Positions 1-11,083 of a stretch of 64,000 bases of DNA are shown piece after piece. The stretch covers positions 1-64,000 of the forward strand of contig QXCR01000041.1 of assembly GCA_004380135.1 (NCBI GenBank), in the 5' to 3' direction. The notes beneath the pieces were generated by a model. The model did no database searches. It was given only the letters and a program-made list of their open reading frames with translations, and was not told where the DNA came from. A program made the translations under genes and the position numbers. Positions within the stretch are counted from its first letter, which is position 1. The number at the start of each line of letters is the position of its first letter. The stretch comes from Stemphylium vesicarium (Eukaryota > Ascomycota > Dothideomycetes > Pleosporales > Pleosporaceae).

Positions 1-67
1 AGCATGCCCTACGCAGCCTAGCCTCTCATGGTGGTTCCACGAGAGGCTAGGCTGCGTAGGGCATGCT
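1..67. repeat. Perfect 27-bp inverted repeat (hairpin)
   Basis: Bases 1-27 are the exact reverse complement of bases 41-67. The 13-base spacer can pair further (GTGG at 31-34 with CCAC at 37-40). Because the structure sits on the window edge, the left arm may continue outside. It may be the centre of a larger palindrome, a MITE-like element or a transcribed hairpin; the sequence alone does not decide. No coding feature is tied to it. Confidence 0.9.
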
Positions 68-571
68 TCATCTCTCACATATCGAAACTGTTTTTTTATA
101 CTATTTGGGTAGGTTTCTTGTGATTCATCTGCTCTTCTCAACCTTGAACATTGCTGACTGCAGCTCGTGGCGTCAACGTGGAGTGAGGAATGTAGTATGC
201 GATTGTTACATCGGTAAAGGCAAAGCCGGGCTCATAATAACGACACGCGCATTTAAACACTACATTGAATCAGTGCAAGTTAAGAGCTTATTTTTTCTTC
301 GAAAAGTGCACGACTTCACCGAGGCCTCATATTCTACGTCCGGCAACCAATTTGACGGGGCTGCTTTTTGGCGAAGACGGGCAGTTCAAGTCACAACAAC
401 AAAAGGCAACAACGAGATCACACAGATGATACAGGACAGAGCTCTCGTTAGCATTATAATATCCCCAAAGGGCCGTATTAAATTATCGCTCGTGGTATCA
501 TGTCGCTCTAACCAAAGCTCCTCTAGATTACGTCCATAACACTACATCCTTCCGAAATACCTTCCAGACAA

Positions 572-1864
572 TTAATCAGTAGTTGAGAAGACGTACTGAG
601 CCTCTAGCGTGTAAGCCGGGCTACCAGGACCGAAAATCTGCTCCTTCTCGCGCATCCATTCGGGGTGGTTGATAGCATCGATCCAGTCCTGGACTTCCAT
701 GACGACGCAGCCGTACTTGGGTACGTATCCGCTGCTGCCATCGGTGCCTTGGGTAGATTTGATAGGAAGGGTGCCTGTGAACTTATTAGTTTGTGGAAAA
801 AAGCAAAATGTCAATAATTTCACTCACCATCTTGGCCGGGGCAGCTGTACATCTGGTAAGCGGCCTGGTCGGAGTAGACGTCGAGCTTGATGCCGGACCA
901 CTCGCTGGCCAAGGTGGCAACAGGTCCAGAGTTGCGCCAGTCGAGAAACTCAGCCTCGTTGCGGTTGACGAGGTAGCAGTTGTCATAGCCAGTGCAGTTA
1001 GTACCGCAGTTGCCAAGCAGTTCGGGCGCGGTAAGGTTGGCGCCAATCTGCTTAGGCGAGGACCAGAAGTCGTTGATCGAATACTTTTCGTTGGGGAGAA
1101 CGTTGCCGTCGGGAATGAGAATGGCGTCCACACCGATGCGCTGACCGGAGTAAGGAATGTGGAAAGTGTGGTTCAGAGTTGTCTCGTCGTCGGGGTTGCC
1201 AAAACCGTCCAAGTTCCAGTAGGTCTAGTTTTATCAGCATAGTTCGATTGGGCCGTGGTCACCATCTACTTACGTGCGAGGTCAGCATAATGGGAGTCTT
1301 CTTCGTGGTCGCAAGCGCCACAATCTTGATGTTCCAGGTATGTGGGGTCATGGTGTAGGTAACGTAGCTCACGACCTCACCGGGGAAACCCTCCTTGCCG
1401 TCAGGGTCGACAATAGAGAAGGTAATCGACTCCTCGGTGTGCGCCACAACAGTAAAGTTGCGGTAGTCCCATCCATCCGGTCCACCGTGCAGGGTGTTGG
1501 CTCCGTCATTCTCATTGGGCTCGATGTGGAAGTCCTCTCCGTCAATGGTAAAGGTCGAGTTCTTGATGCGGTTGGCGTAACGGCCGGGTACACCACCAAG
1601 ATGAGGATGAACCTCGCCCTCGTACGCGGTCGCGTTGTCGAAGCCGAGAACAATGTCGCGCTCTACGCCATCCTTGCCTGCGATGAAGAGGTTGGAGATC
1701 GACGCGCCGTACGGGATGAAGCGAGCACGGATGCCCTCGGACGAGATCTCGTACTTGCCGTCCTCATCAGGTCCAGAAGTCCAACTAGAATTGTCGGATG
1801 ACGGAGTACTGTACTGCGCAAGAGTAGTAGCGGCAAAGAGAGGAAGAACTGTTGAGAACCGCAT
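572..1864 (-). CDS. Secreted aldose 1-epimerase (galactose mutarotase family)
   Basis: Three exons, 1864-1274, 1224-828 and 774-572, give a 396-residue protein. The introns have GTAAGT/TAG and GTGAGT/CAG ends and the phases join cleanly. Residues 1-17 (MRFSTVLPLFAATTLAQ) look like a signal peptide, so the enzyme is probably extracellular. Family features are the GRYANRI block around residue 95, HGGPDGWDYRNF, the catalytic-His region HTYWNLDGF across the first splice junction, and a C-terminal VVMEVQDWIDA segment that should carry the catalytic Glu. The family interconverts alpha and beta anomers of galactose, glucose and related sugars; secreted fungal forms probably act on sugars released from polysaccharide. 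Several N-x-S/T glycosylation sites are present. Family assignment is secure; the substrate is not known. Confidence 0.93.
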
Positions 1865-3002
1865 CGTGACTTGACAATCTCCAGTAAGTTGAGAAGTGGA
1901 GCTGATGTGATGTGGTGTGGAGAAACTAGAGGGGTGGTAGTAGATGGTTATATAGGTACCTACCTAAGGAACGGGACAGACCATCGGCGCAATTACCAGT
2001 TCACAGGCTTGTGACCAGGATCCGTTCCCGCATTCTCTCACCTTCTCCAGCCTCTGGGTAATGGCGCTAACGGGGTCACACTGGGGGTAGGGCGGGCCAC
2101 CGCTTCATGGTAGCGAACGTGCGTTTCCCCGCAGGAAGTCACTCCATGTCAATCCATTAGGAAGACGACATGTGACGAAATCGACTCGCGCAAGCTTGCA
2201 GAAGCTTCGCAAAGTCCCTCATCGTGCGGCTAAGCTTATACGAGAGCTCTTATACGTCGCTGGAGTTCTCAATGGCACAGTTGAGCAGCCCTCTGAATAC
2301 TTTTCGGATCGCGTATAGCCCAATCGCAAGCTCAACGCCTCGGTCGTCATAGCTCCAGAACTGCGTCTAAGCAATCTCACTCTACAGGGATTTAACAGCG
2401 CAAAAGGCACCGGCAAAAGTCTCCATTGGCGGGAAATCGCGGAGAAAACTAAACGCGCCGCGTTGACAGGCAGAAGAACATGGGGATAGCTTGGTTAATG
2501 TTGTGGGGAATGGTTGGGGCCCCGGGCCTTGCAGCTCACCCTTGCCGAGGAGCTTACCCGTGTGCGCAGAAGCTTGAACCGCGCCACATGGCTGGCATGC
2601 AGTCAGTGGCGGGATGGTATACTACATGCAGGAATAATGCCGCAAATATTCACGCTTACTGCACCCTTCATGATCGACACATAGCGTCGTTCACAGTTTA
2701 GCATAACTATTCACACTTTTTTACCCGGAGGGTCAGTCTGCAAGTTTTGGTTTTTGGATTGTTGAGCAACCACAGGCACTTTTGTTCGGCTTTGGCTCGC
2801 TACTGACCGTATCGTACATTTTGCGAACCGAACCGTTCGATATACATGCTCGCATTTCCTTAACACACGATCTCGTGTATACTTGCCCAGGTCTGTGCTA
2901 CAAGCCTTTTCGTAGCTGCCTTCCTCCAAAAGTCGACCAGTTCACACAAGTTGGCTGGCCCTCCCTAACCATCACCCGGGTACCTGGTGACGATCGACTG
3001 TA
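1865..3002. other. Intergenic region
   Basis: Apart from the TATA element close to the epimerase start, I see no supported gene. Open frames here are short and have no recognisable protein features. The stretch is the epimerase promoter plus the 3' flank of the next minus-strand gene. Confidence 0.6.
1948..1954 (-). promoter_or_regulatory. Probable TATA box of the aldose epimerase gene
   Basis: On the minus strand this reads TATATAA, about 85 bases upstream of the epimerase start codon at 1864, a usual distance for a fungal TATA element. It is inferred from position and motif only. Confidence 0.4.
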
Positions 3003-4789
3003 TTAGAGCTGCCGGCTCCTCGTGTTCGGCTCAGGGAAGAAATGTGGTTCAACACGTGTGCGGCTGCCGTGTGCGTCGTCGAATGTGAATGCGCGATCAT
3101 CGACCCAATTTTCTTCAGTAGGAGAAGGCATGGACGGAGTATGCGACCAAGCTCCACTGTACGAGGGTAAAGCTACCTCCAAAGGCACATGGTAGCCGCC
3201 GAGGGAGTAACGAGCCCCAAGTCCGCGCGTAGTGAATGGATGTTGATAACCGTGGGCGAATGCCTCTTCCTCTTGGTCACCGGAAGCGTTTTGCCAGTCT
3301 GTTATGTACTGCCTGTTGCGCTCAGCAGCAGCAGCCTGAGCATCAAGAAGGGACACTGCGGAATCGATGCGCCCTTGCGGTCGTGGTGCATCAATCTGAG
3401 AAGCCACGTTCACTGCAGTCAGTAGACTATCGAAACTGGACCGGTTAGGGAGGTGATGCGAATGGTAAAGTCCTGTGTCTTGGGGAAAATTCCGATAGCC
3501 TTCGGGCAGATCAGAAACGGATGCGACGGCCTGCGGAGGGTCTTGAAAGGCGGGTATCATAGAAGGCGCCATTGGAGCCTTTTGCTGCAGGCTTCCCTTC
3601 TTTGACCTGGCGCGAGGCGTCTTGTTGGCGGGCTGCTTTGGCACTATCGCCCCCTCCTTGCAAGTTGGATGCTCATTCCAGCTAACGTCCGGCTTCCCGT
3701 GCTTCGCCCAGCAGCCGGTTGTTGTCTCTGGATCTCCAAGCACATATCCCCAATGGTGCTTCTTGACTTTGGATCTGCTTGAGAAACCTTTGCCGCACAG
3801 GCTATGAATGTATGGCCCGGACCCACTCTTAGCCTGGGATTGTTCTGCCTTTTTCTTGCCCTTGGGTTGAGGGACGGGGGGTTGGACCACAGTTGTTGCT
3901 GATACAGGTTCCTGGTCTGCAGTTTCAGGACCCTCTCTCTCTACCTCCTCTTGCGCACCTTCGCTTTGAGGGCCCTCCAGACGACGCTTCTTTGGAGGGG
4001 GTGCCATTTTATCGACGGGCTGGCCAAGACGTACCGCGACCGGAAGACCGAGAACAGACGGACTAGCGTTGGAAGACCCTGCAGTCTCCTGTGACGGAGC
4101 TTGGGTTATGTGGCTCTCGTAAAAAGGATCGGAGAGGTCGGAGCGGTTGTTCACGAAAGATTGTCTACTGCCAAGCACCGGGCTCTGTGCGACGGGAGAC
4201 CAAGGCTGGTTGCGCTCGGAACTGTTTGACGGGTAAGCCTGTCTATCTTTACCCCATGATACAGGAGGTAGGCCTAGTTGCAGCTGATAGTCCGGCTCTA
4301 AGAACTGCGGGCTGGGCAGTTGAATGGAACGAGGGGACTCAAAGTCAAAATCGCCTGGGCCCCAGTCTGCTTCCTGATGGAAGAGCACATTCATGAGATC
4401 TTGCTTGAGATCACTATGATTACTCAGTGCTATGTTTATGGTAACGAAAGTGTCGTTCTTGGATTGCCTTCCGAGCCGGAATTCATTGAGGGCATTCCAG
4501 ATCGAGGTAACCTCGAATGAATCTTGTCCGAATCGCCGCTGCGACGATTAGCCAAATGCGGACAATGCAAAGGCCGAGGCAGTAATCTGCACTATGTGGT
4601 TCGCTGTTAGAAATGGCTTACCGTGACGTTGTCGAGGAAAGTATGAACCACCTGGTCCATCGTAGGCGATTGGTGTGGAGAGTACATCCGCTCTTGCTCA
4701 CTCGTGGCCACCATGTTTCGTCCCACGCCCTGTCCGGTGGGAAATTCGGGTACAGGCGCATACGGCTCGCGGTCACCTAAAGGGTCCAT
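3003..4789 (-). CDS. Nuclear zinc-finger-like protein, function unknown
   Basis: Two exons, 4789-4622 and 4538-3003, give 567 residues. The 83-nt intron (GTAAGC donor, CAG acceptor) joins phase 0 to phase 0, and the frame is open well upstream of the first Met of exon 2, so that Met is internal. The protein is mostly polar and disordered, with a basic stretch PPPKKRRLEG (likely nuclear localisation) and KGKKKAEQSQ. Around residues 300-350 is one finger-like block, LCGKGFSSRSKVKKHHWG, followed by conserved-looking Cys, His and Trp residues. The first Cys of a normal C2H2 pair is missing (HSLC instead of C-x2-C). It could be a transcription factor or chromatin-associated protein. I do not recognise a named family. 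Confidence 0.72.
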
Positions 4790-5371
4790 GATGCTATTTA
4801 GGCCAGGCGCTGCGATTGCAAGCTGGTCGGCCTGTTGACTCTGATCGTAAACTAGGTGTTGTTAGTTTAGTGATGAAGACTTTCTGATCAGGTTGTGGTG
4901 TTGGGGCCTGGTCTCTAGATAGGCGAGTCCGGCAGTGAATCGCGCTCTCCGGTGAAGTGAATAAGGAGCACACGTGAGTAGTTCCACCCACCGCTCATCG
5001 GTCGCAAGAAAGCAGCGATGTATTTTGTTGCTTAATTCGTAAATGGTTACTCGCATGTGAGGTCGAGCGGATTGTTTGCGGAACGTGTCACAAGCACGGT
5101 CTACCTAGCCCCACTGTATAATGACAGGCAGTCACGACGACCATGTAACCCACCACACTTCCGCATCTGGCATTGAAGGTCTAGCACAGACATTTGGATT
5201 AGAGCAAACAGCCTCACCACCTCGAGCTCTCACCGACCAGCGTTTGCGAGTCCACGTGACGGCATCTGGCACTGCCCAGGTTGGAGTGTGAGTAATGTTT
5301 CGCGACGGTGACCAAAAGTAAGGGAAATATGTTTCGTGATTTAGAGTCGTCGTTAGGTCCACGAATCTCGC
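4790..5371. other. Intergenic region between two minus-strand genes
   Basis: Promoter of the zinc-finger-like gene and 3' flank of the amidohydrolase. The short frames here overlap on both strands and show no family features. Confidence 0.5.
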
Positions 5372-6814
5372 TCATCCCTTCGACGCTATCAGTCGACCCT
5401 TGTAGATTGTCTGGCGGCTGTATCCAGCGTCGTATACCACCTCCACCACGCTTTTTCTGCAGTGCCACCCGCTATCCATTCGATCGAACATCACAAAGTC
5501 GGCAGGCTGTCCAGGCTCCAAAGTCAAACCAGTCAGTTCACATCCGATAACGGCCTTTGCGCGGGTTGAAACAGTTTCCTGCATGAGCGGAGATGATCAG
5601 CGACATGGTGTAAGGAAAAGAGCAAGTTTCTCACATATAGCAGCTCCGCATCTCTCTTTGTTCCTGCCTGGTACAAACCGACTCCTAGTGATGCTACAGA
5701 CTGGAATGCGATGTCAGCAGTCGGTCGATATGCTAATGTGGTACGGCTTTCTTACCAAAGGATCGCAGTTGCCGTACGGTGTGAACGCGTTGCCGACGTT
5801 GTTGATAGCGATTGCGGCATTGAAGCCATGCTCATTGATGAGTTCAACGATTGGCAATGTTCCGCGCACGTTCTCCGGAGTTCGCATCATGAACAGGTCA
5901 GACGTTGGAAGGCCTACAAAGGACACCGGTAAATCGCCCACTTCTTGCCTTAGGTGCGTCCACTCGTCGTTCCGAAACCTCGTCAATCGGGTGCAGTGTC
6001 CCAATGTGATTTGCTTGCTGCCGCCTTTTGTGCTCCACCCCAGCTCCTTCATTAAATTCAGGGTATCCCAGACTAGGGGCTGTTTATCTTCTTCGAGGAA
6101 ATAGTCAAGATGTAGGTCCAGGTGTTTGCGCTGCTTCAGGGCTAACTGCGTGATCCATCGTACGTTCTCTTTCGCCTTGCTATCATTGTCCTCAACATAC
6201 GGTGTGCTGCCAAGTACGTCTACTTTCTCGTATGTGCTGGCGGTTTCCATCAACTTCCTGACTTCTGCACCGTCATCCTGACCGGAAAATAGAGAGAGCT
6301 GAGCGAATGCACAGATCTGCACGTCACAACGATCTCCAAATATTTCCTTCAGTTTCAGGCCCGCATGTAGACACTTCAAGTGCACGACCCCATCAACTTC
6401 TACAAATGCTCGCATAGCTGTAACACCATGTTGGATGCTTTCTTCAATGAGTCGCGTACCCCTCCTTAAAAGATCTTCCTCTTGGAATCGGGACTTTGCT
6501 TCGCCAGTCATCTGCATAGCCTCTTGGAAGTCTCCACTCTCGATTTGCAGGTCGCTAAACTTTGGATCTTGGAGCAGGTAGCATTTATCAAGGTGGATGT
6601 GGGCGTGACAGAGTGAAGGGGCGAGAAGGCGGTTGTTTCCATCCAGAGTGGTTTCGCTCTGGTCAGGCGGGGCTTTGTCGTGGGCGCTCACGGAGGCTAT
6701 CTTTCCATCCTTGATGGCGATGTCCCAAAGCGATGATGACGGCTTGTCTGGTATGCGGACATTGGCAATCTTTGTCAGTGATCTGGCCAATTCCTGGGTC
6801 TGCATCTCTTCCAT
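5372..6814 (-). CDS. Amidohydrolase-superfamily protein, cytosine-deaminase-like, changed active site
   Basis: Three exons, 6814-5756, 5700-5635 and 5578-5372, give 443 residues with all junctions in phase 0; the middle exon is only 22 codons. The fold is the CodA/atrazine-hydrolase-like branch of the amidohydrolases: N-terminal metal motif in CHAHIHLDKC, the third His in LDLHLDYF, the fourth His in TLGHCTRL, and a C-terminal beta-sandwich (ELTGLTLEPGQPADFVMFD). Two expected catalytic acids are changed. Where E. coli CodA has HCDE this protein has HLDY, and where CodA has HDDV it has INNV. It may therefore have a different reaction, a different metal use, or be a pseudoenzyme. No signal peptide is seen; cytosolic location is likely. 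Family confidence is high, substrate unknown. Confidence 0.88.
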
Positions 6815-7310
6815 CTATTCACTGCGCACGGGCACCTGACTGGATTGATTTGAAGGGTTCTAGGCTGGGGGGGCTATGGGTGGTAGAGGGAAAAGACAGC
6901 ATGCAAAACGGCACCAGAGGGGATGACGCTTAGACGAACTAGGAGGATGCTTTTGATGGCTTCACCGAGTGGGCGTACAATATGCCAAGATCAATGCACC
7001 GGCAGTGAATGAAGACGGTCTCTGATGGTCGTAAGAGAGACGCCTAGACACCTAGATGCAGATATCACGCAAGAGTATCTAGATTTGATGAGGCTTGACA
7101 CAGAGGCAAAAGCTCGCGCGCATCGAGGAGTGGGTGGGGGTGGTTGCCCCGCATGGCTATAGGGGGAGCTAATGTTATCCGTGCAGCATGTAGTACGTAC
7201 CTAAACCTTGACGCGTCTCCAAGGAAGTTACCATCCTATCCACCTTCCATCTCCACTGACGCGCTTTCATCGCGAATTTTGCTGCCGTCCATTTTCGCAA
7301 CCTCTTCACC
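6815..7310. promoter_or_regulatory. Divergent intergenic promoter region
   Basis: About 500 bases separate the start codons of the amidohydrolase (-) and the SMARCD-type gene (+), so both promoters must lie here. No TATA box or known operator stands out. Confidence 0.5.
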
Positions 7311-9030
7311 ATGCAGCCGAACTATCAGGCACGGGGATATAATTATCCGCAACAGCACAATGCAGCTACGCCATCCCGCCGACCAGGTAAGTACAGACTG
7401 CCCACCACAGCTTCCACAACACGATCCATTGCACCTACCGCCTGTGCGCATTCGCCGTAGAAAGGACGATGATTAGTAGGAACGACCTCGCTCACTTATT
7501 CCGCAACCCAGGCCCAGCCGTCCATGCGCCGCACCCGCCCGCGCAACCACAGTACAACAACGCCGGCCTCCAGGCCTCACAGCGCGCCGAAGCCGAGCGC
7601 CGCGAAAAGATGCGCCGAATCGCAAAGAACCCGACCGACAAGAACATCCCCGAGGGCGTCGAGGACGTCTGCATCGGCGATGGCGTGACCCGCTACAAAG
7701 AATTGCGCGAGGTTGAGCGCACGCTGGACGCGACCATGATGCGCAAGAAGCTGGACGTCATGGACTCGAAGCACCACTCGCGCGCCTCGCGCTTTGGAAC
7801 CATGCGCATATGGATATCAAACACGGCCGAGAACCAGCCCTGGCAGAGCAGCGGCATCGACGCCGATGCTTTTGATTTCGAGAGCGAGAACAATGCCACA
7901 TATCGCGTCAAGATCCAGGGTCGCCTGCTTGACGAGGAAAGCGACGAGGGCCTGGAAGATGAAGAGGACGAGGAAAAGGACGCCGATGCCATGTACGTCT
8001 GCTAAAGCTCTTGCACATACCCCTTCGACATGGGCGCATTCACTAGCCACAACCCAATCAGTACTAACCAACTACTAGGGACGAAGACGGCGCCGAGTCC
8101 AAGCCAGCCGCGAAACCGAAGCTGTTCTCGCATTACTTCACCTCCATCAACATCGATTTCGACCGCGCCAAGAGCTTACAACCCGACAACTTCACGCAAA
8201 TCGAATGGAAGCGACCAGAGAATCCTACGGCCAAGGAGAGCAACTTCAGCGAGTTGGAATTTGAGCGCAAGGGCGACGAGAATATCAACATTACCATCAA
8301 CCTGCAGCGGTACCAGAATCCCGAAGTCTTTCGCCTAAGCAAGCCTCTCGCCGAGCTGCTCGATACCGACGAAGAGGACCGCGCCGGCGTCCTCATGGGC
8401 ATTTGGGAGTATGCCAGATCACAAAATTTGCAGCAAGAGGACGATGAGCGCAAGTTTGCGTGCGACGCCAGGCTGAAGGCGCTCTTTGGCGGCCAGGATC
8501 ACTTCTTCTTCCCCAATTTGCCCCAGCTTATCAAGCAACACCTCACCACCCTCCCACCCATCCAACTGCAGTACACTATCCGCGTCGATAAGGACTACAT
8601 CTCGCCACCCGCCGACTCGGGCAAGACCGCTTCCGAACCGACCGTATACGATGTGCAGGTAGCGCTCGAGGATCCGATGCAGCCACTGTTCCAGGATATT
8701 CTGCGTCGTCCGGACAGCATTCAGACCCTTCAGGAAATCCAGAAGATTGATGAGCAGCTTGTGCTGCTGATGGGCGCTATTGGCCAATCAAAGGCAAAGC
8801 ACGCCTTCTTCACTAGCATGTCCAAGGACCCAGTCGCCTTCTTCAAGCGCTGGCTGTCAAGTCAAAAGCGGGATCTCGAAGTGCTTCTCGGCGAGGCTAC
8901 ACGCGGAGGTGGAGAAGATGCTTCTGGCGAGGAGTGGCGACGAGGAGGAGCTGATGGTGTCTGGGGTAGCGATGTCGCAAAGGAGAGCGTTGCATTGTGG
9001 CTGGCCAGGTCCAATATCAAGCCTCATTGA
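7311..9030 (+). CDS. SWI/SNF-RSC chromatin-remodelling subunit (SMARCD/Rsc6/Swp73 family, SWIB domain)
   Basis: Three exons, 7311-7386, 7512-7992 and 8079-9030, give 502 residues. The first intron is 125 nt and the second 86 nt with a TACTAAC branch sequence; both preserve frame. The N-terminus is Gln/Pro-rich (MQPNYQARGYNYPQQ), followed by a basic helix (RREKMRRIAKNPTDKNIPEG), the RFGTMRIWISNTAENQPW strand block, an acidic linker and the SWIB/MDM2-like domain (ENINITINLQRYQNPEVFRLSKPLAELL). A coiled-coil-like C-terminus follows. This order matches BAF60/SMARCD, Rsc6 and Swp73, structural subunits of nucleosome remodellers in the nucleus. Fungi often use one such protein in SWI/SNF, RSC or both; the sequence does not say which. 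Confidence 0.92.
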
Positions 9031-9379
9031 GGCATTAAGCTTGTGCTGTAATGTCCCTTTTCTTACTAGTTTGGGAGGAGTTCAGTCTTGCACTTTGGAG
9101 AGCCGTCCCGGAGCCGGGCGAAAAGATGGCGTTCATACTCGATACCCGAAATATCACTTTCTTCTCCAATCTCCGCTCTACAAACGCACGTGTGGCACTA
9201 TGTATCGTGCGTCACCCAAAGTAAGTCGTGCAATGGACGCTAACTTCCTTTCCAAGTGGCATCCGTGATCTGTCGTGTTATATGAATGCACCACTTCAAA
9301 GTAACAATCTCAATGATCAAGTCGAGTTACGCTTCACGTCTTTGTTTATCGCAAACGATCCAATATGGTCGTCTTATGA

Positions 9380-9679
9380 AGTACCCTCACTGCATCGAAG
9401 AGCCTTAACTCCCGCGCCAGCGCTTGCAACGGCCTGAGTGGAGGTGCAATTGCGGGAATCGTTTTGGGGTTCGTCCTTTCACTATCACTTCTTTTAGTCG
9501 TCTTTTGGATACGCTACCGCATCAAAGGAAACAGCACATCTACACCAGTCTTACATGTAGAAGATGGGGGCTACGACGACACACATGGCTCCGATACCAC
9601 AAGTAGAGATGCAAGCAACGATACAGAGGTCTGTTGCTCTACAAACTCGAACACGAGTATGAGTAAGGCTGAGATATAG
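9380..9679 (+). pseudogene. Membrane-protein 3' fragment, probably decayed
   Basis: An open stretch ends at 9679 and encodes a Gly/Ala start (SGGAIAGIVLGF), one strong hydrophobic segment (VLSLSLLLVVFW), a basic stop-transfer motif (RYRIKG) and a Ser/Thr/Asp-rich tail. This is the usual C-terminal layout of single-pass fungal membrane proteins with a Ser/Thr-rich ectodomain. The frame is closed by TGA at 9377-9379 and I find no ectodomain exon upstream, although an ATG at 9200 followed by a GTAAGT donor at 9221 could be a leftover first exon. Either a truncated gene or a short unrecognised one. Confidence 0.4.
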
Positions 9680-9881
9680 TGAAGAAAAGATCCACAGCTA
9701 ATGAGAGGTCAGGCCCCTGCTTAAGACTTTATCGCATATCCGCAAATATCGATCGGCATACAAAGAATGTAGGACTGGCGAGGGCAGAACATTTCGCGTT
9801 CACTTTGGGCAAGCACGCCAGAAAAAACGGAGCGAAGCTCGGTCATATGACATCCCCCAGTTGGACTATTCCAACTTGTAG

Positions 9882-10932
9882 TCTACTTTGGATTGCATCG
9901 CCACACCAAACACTTCCGGTATCCAAACCGAAACTACACCATGTACTTCTGTGGCTACTAATGGAGTCGATCCGTGGAAAGTGGAATACAGTCCTAATCC
10001 GGTGATTTTTCAACATTTACTGAATCGCGGAACCTCCGCCTCCACAGAGTCCACGCCCAATCTCCACCCACAAGGTGACCCTGACCGTACCGTAGCTTCA
10101 AGAGCAGTGTCAGAAGATCTTGGTATTTTTCAAGCAGAAGAAAGTGTCGAGGCTAGCAGATCTTGTAACTCGCTAAAACTTGGTGCGGCGACTGCCGTGC
10201 TGGACGGTTTTGCTGTTCAACAAGATTCTGACGAGTTGGGATGGCCGATCAATATTCCCAACACTTTGCACTCTAGAGATGAGCGTATATCTGCTGGTCC
10301 TAGTGCAGAGGCAACTGAAACACTCAAACCTACGGATCATGACTCCAAGGACCAACACGAAGCTGTGAAATTTTTTGACAATGATCACGCAGTCGCCTCG
10401 CCACCTGCATCAAACATCACCACAATCAGCAGTCCAGCGCCCTCTATTTCACAGAGCTCACCCGATTTCTCTGAGCAGACCACGCACGCAACCACACCCA
10501 CTCTCACATCACCAACAGGCTAGCAGACCGAAGAAGTCGACTTACCCTTTCCCTGCCCGAACTTTCACCTCCGCTTCCGCACCTCCGGGCTACAAAGGTA
10601 CATCGTCACACCACTCCCATCCCACAACGCCAATACAAAAGCCCTTCAAACTAATAAGAACTGACACCAGAAACCATCAAAACCGCCAGCACGATCTTCG
10701 CTATGGCTGTGAACTCTGCAAAGCGAGATTCGGCCTCCATCGACACGAGAATACCGTGCATCGTCCCGCTCATCAATCAGAGGAGAGTTCCAGTATAAAG
10801 TGTTTCAAATGCCCGAACATGGGGTGCAAGACGCAGGAGAAGGAGTATCCGAGGAAAGATAATTATCTGCGACATGTGAAGAGGTGCGAGAATGCTATTG
10901 CAAAAGCGCAGAAGGAAGGGAATGCGATATGA
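9882..10932 (+). pseudogene. C2H2 zinc-finger gene, degenerate or with an unresolved intron
   Basis: A frame opens after a possible acceptor (CTTGTAG, ending 9881) and runs through Ser/Thr-rich sequence to an in-frame TAG at 10521-10523. Translation in the same frame after that stop gives a finger-like PFPCPNFHLRFRTSGLQR. A convincing 73-nt intron follows (10598-10670, GT to CCAG with a CTAAT branch), and the spliced frame continues to 10932. The fingers are damaged. The first lacks its second Cys, the second (CELCKARFGLHRHENTVH) is several residues short, and the third is C2HC-like (KCPNMGCK ... RKDNYLRHVKRC). A GTGAAA donor at 10364 with a CTAG acceptor at 10523 would remove the stop as a 160-nt intron, long for this locus, so a functional gene is not excluded. 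Confidence 0.5.
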
Positions 10933-11083
10933 CGACGGAAAGAGAGGTGGTCGAGCTGCAAGTGCATCACTGGACAATATTTGTTCGAACCGAACTGCAA
11001 ATCTTTGGAAAAAAGAGGCATTGGATTCGAACTGTCCAACCTACCACAAACGTACAAAACTACAATCTTCAAAGAAAAGGTAA

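Noticed and set aside
63..539. 158-residue plus-strand frame next to the hairpin
   Set aside because: It begins inside the hairpin arm, has no family features and a poor composition for this genome; probably chance.
11020..11045. GGATTCGAACTG on the plus strand, like a tRNA B box in reverse
   Set aside because: The bases on either side cannot form a T-stem and no acceptor or anticodon arm is present.
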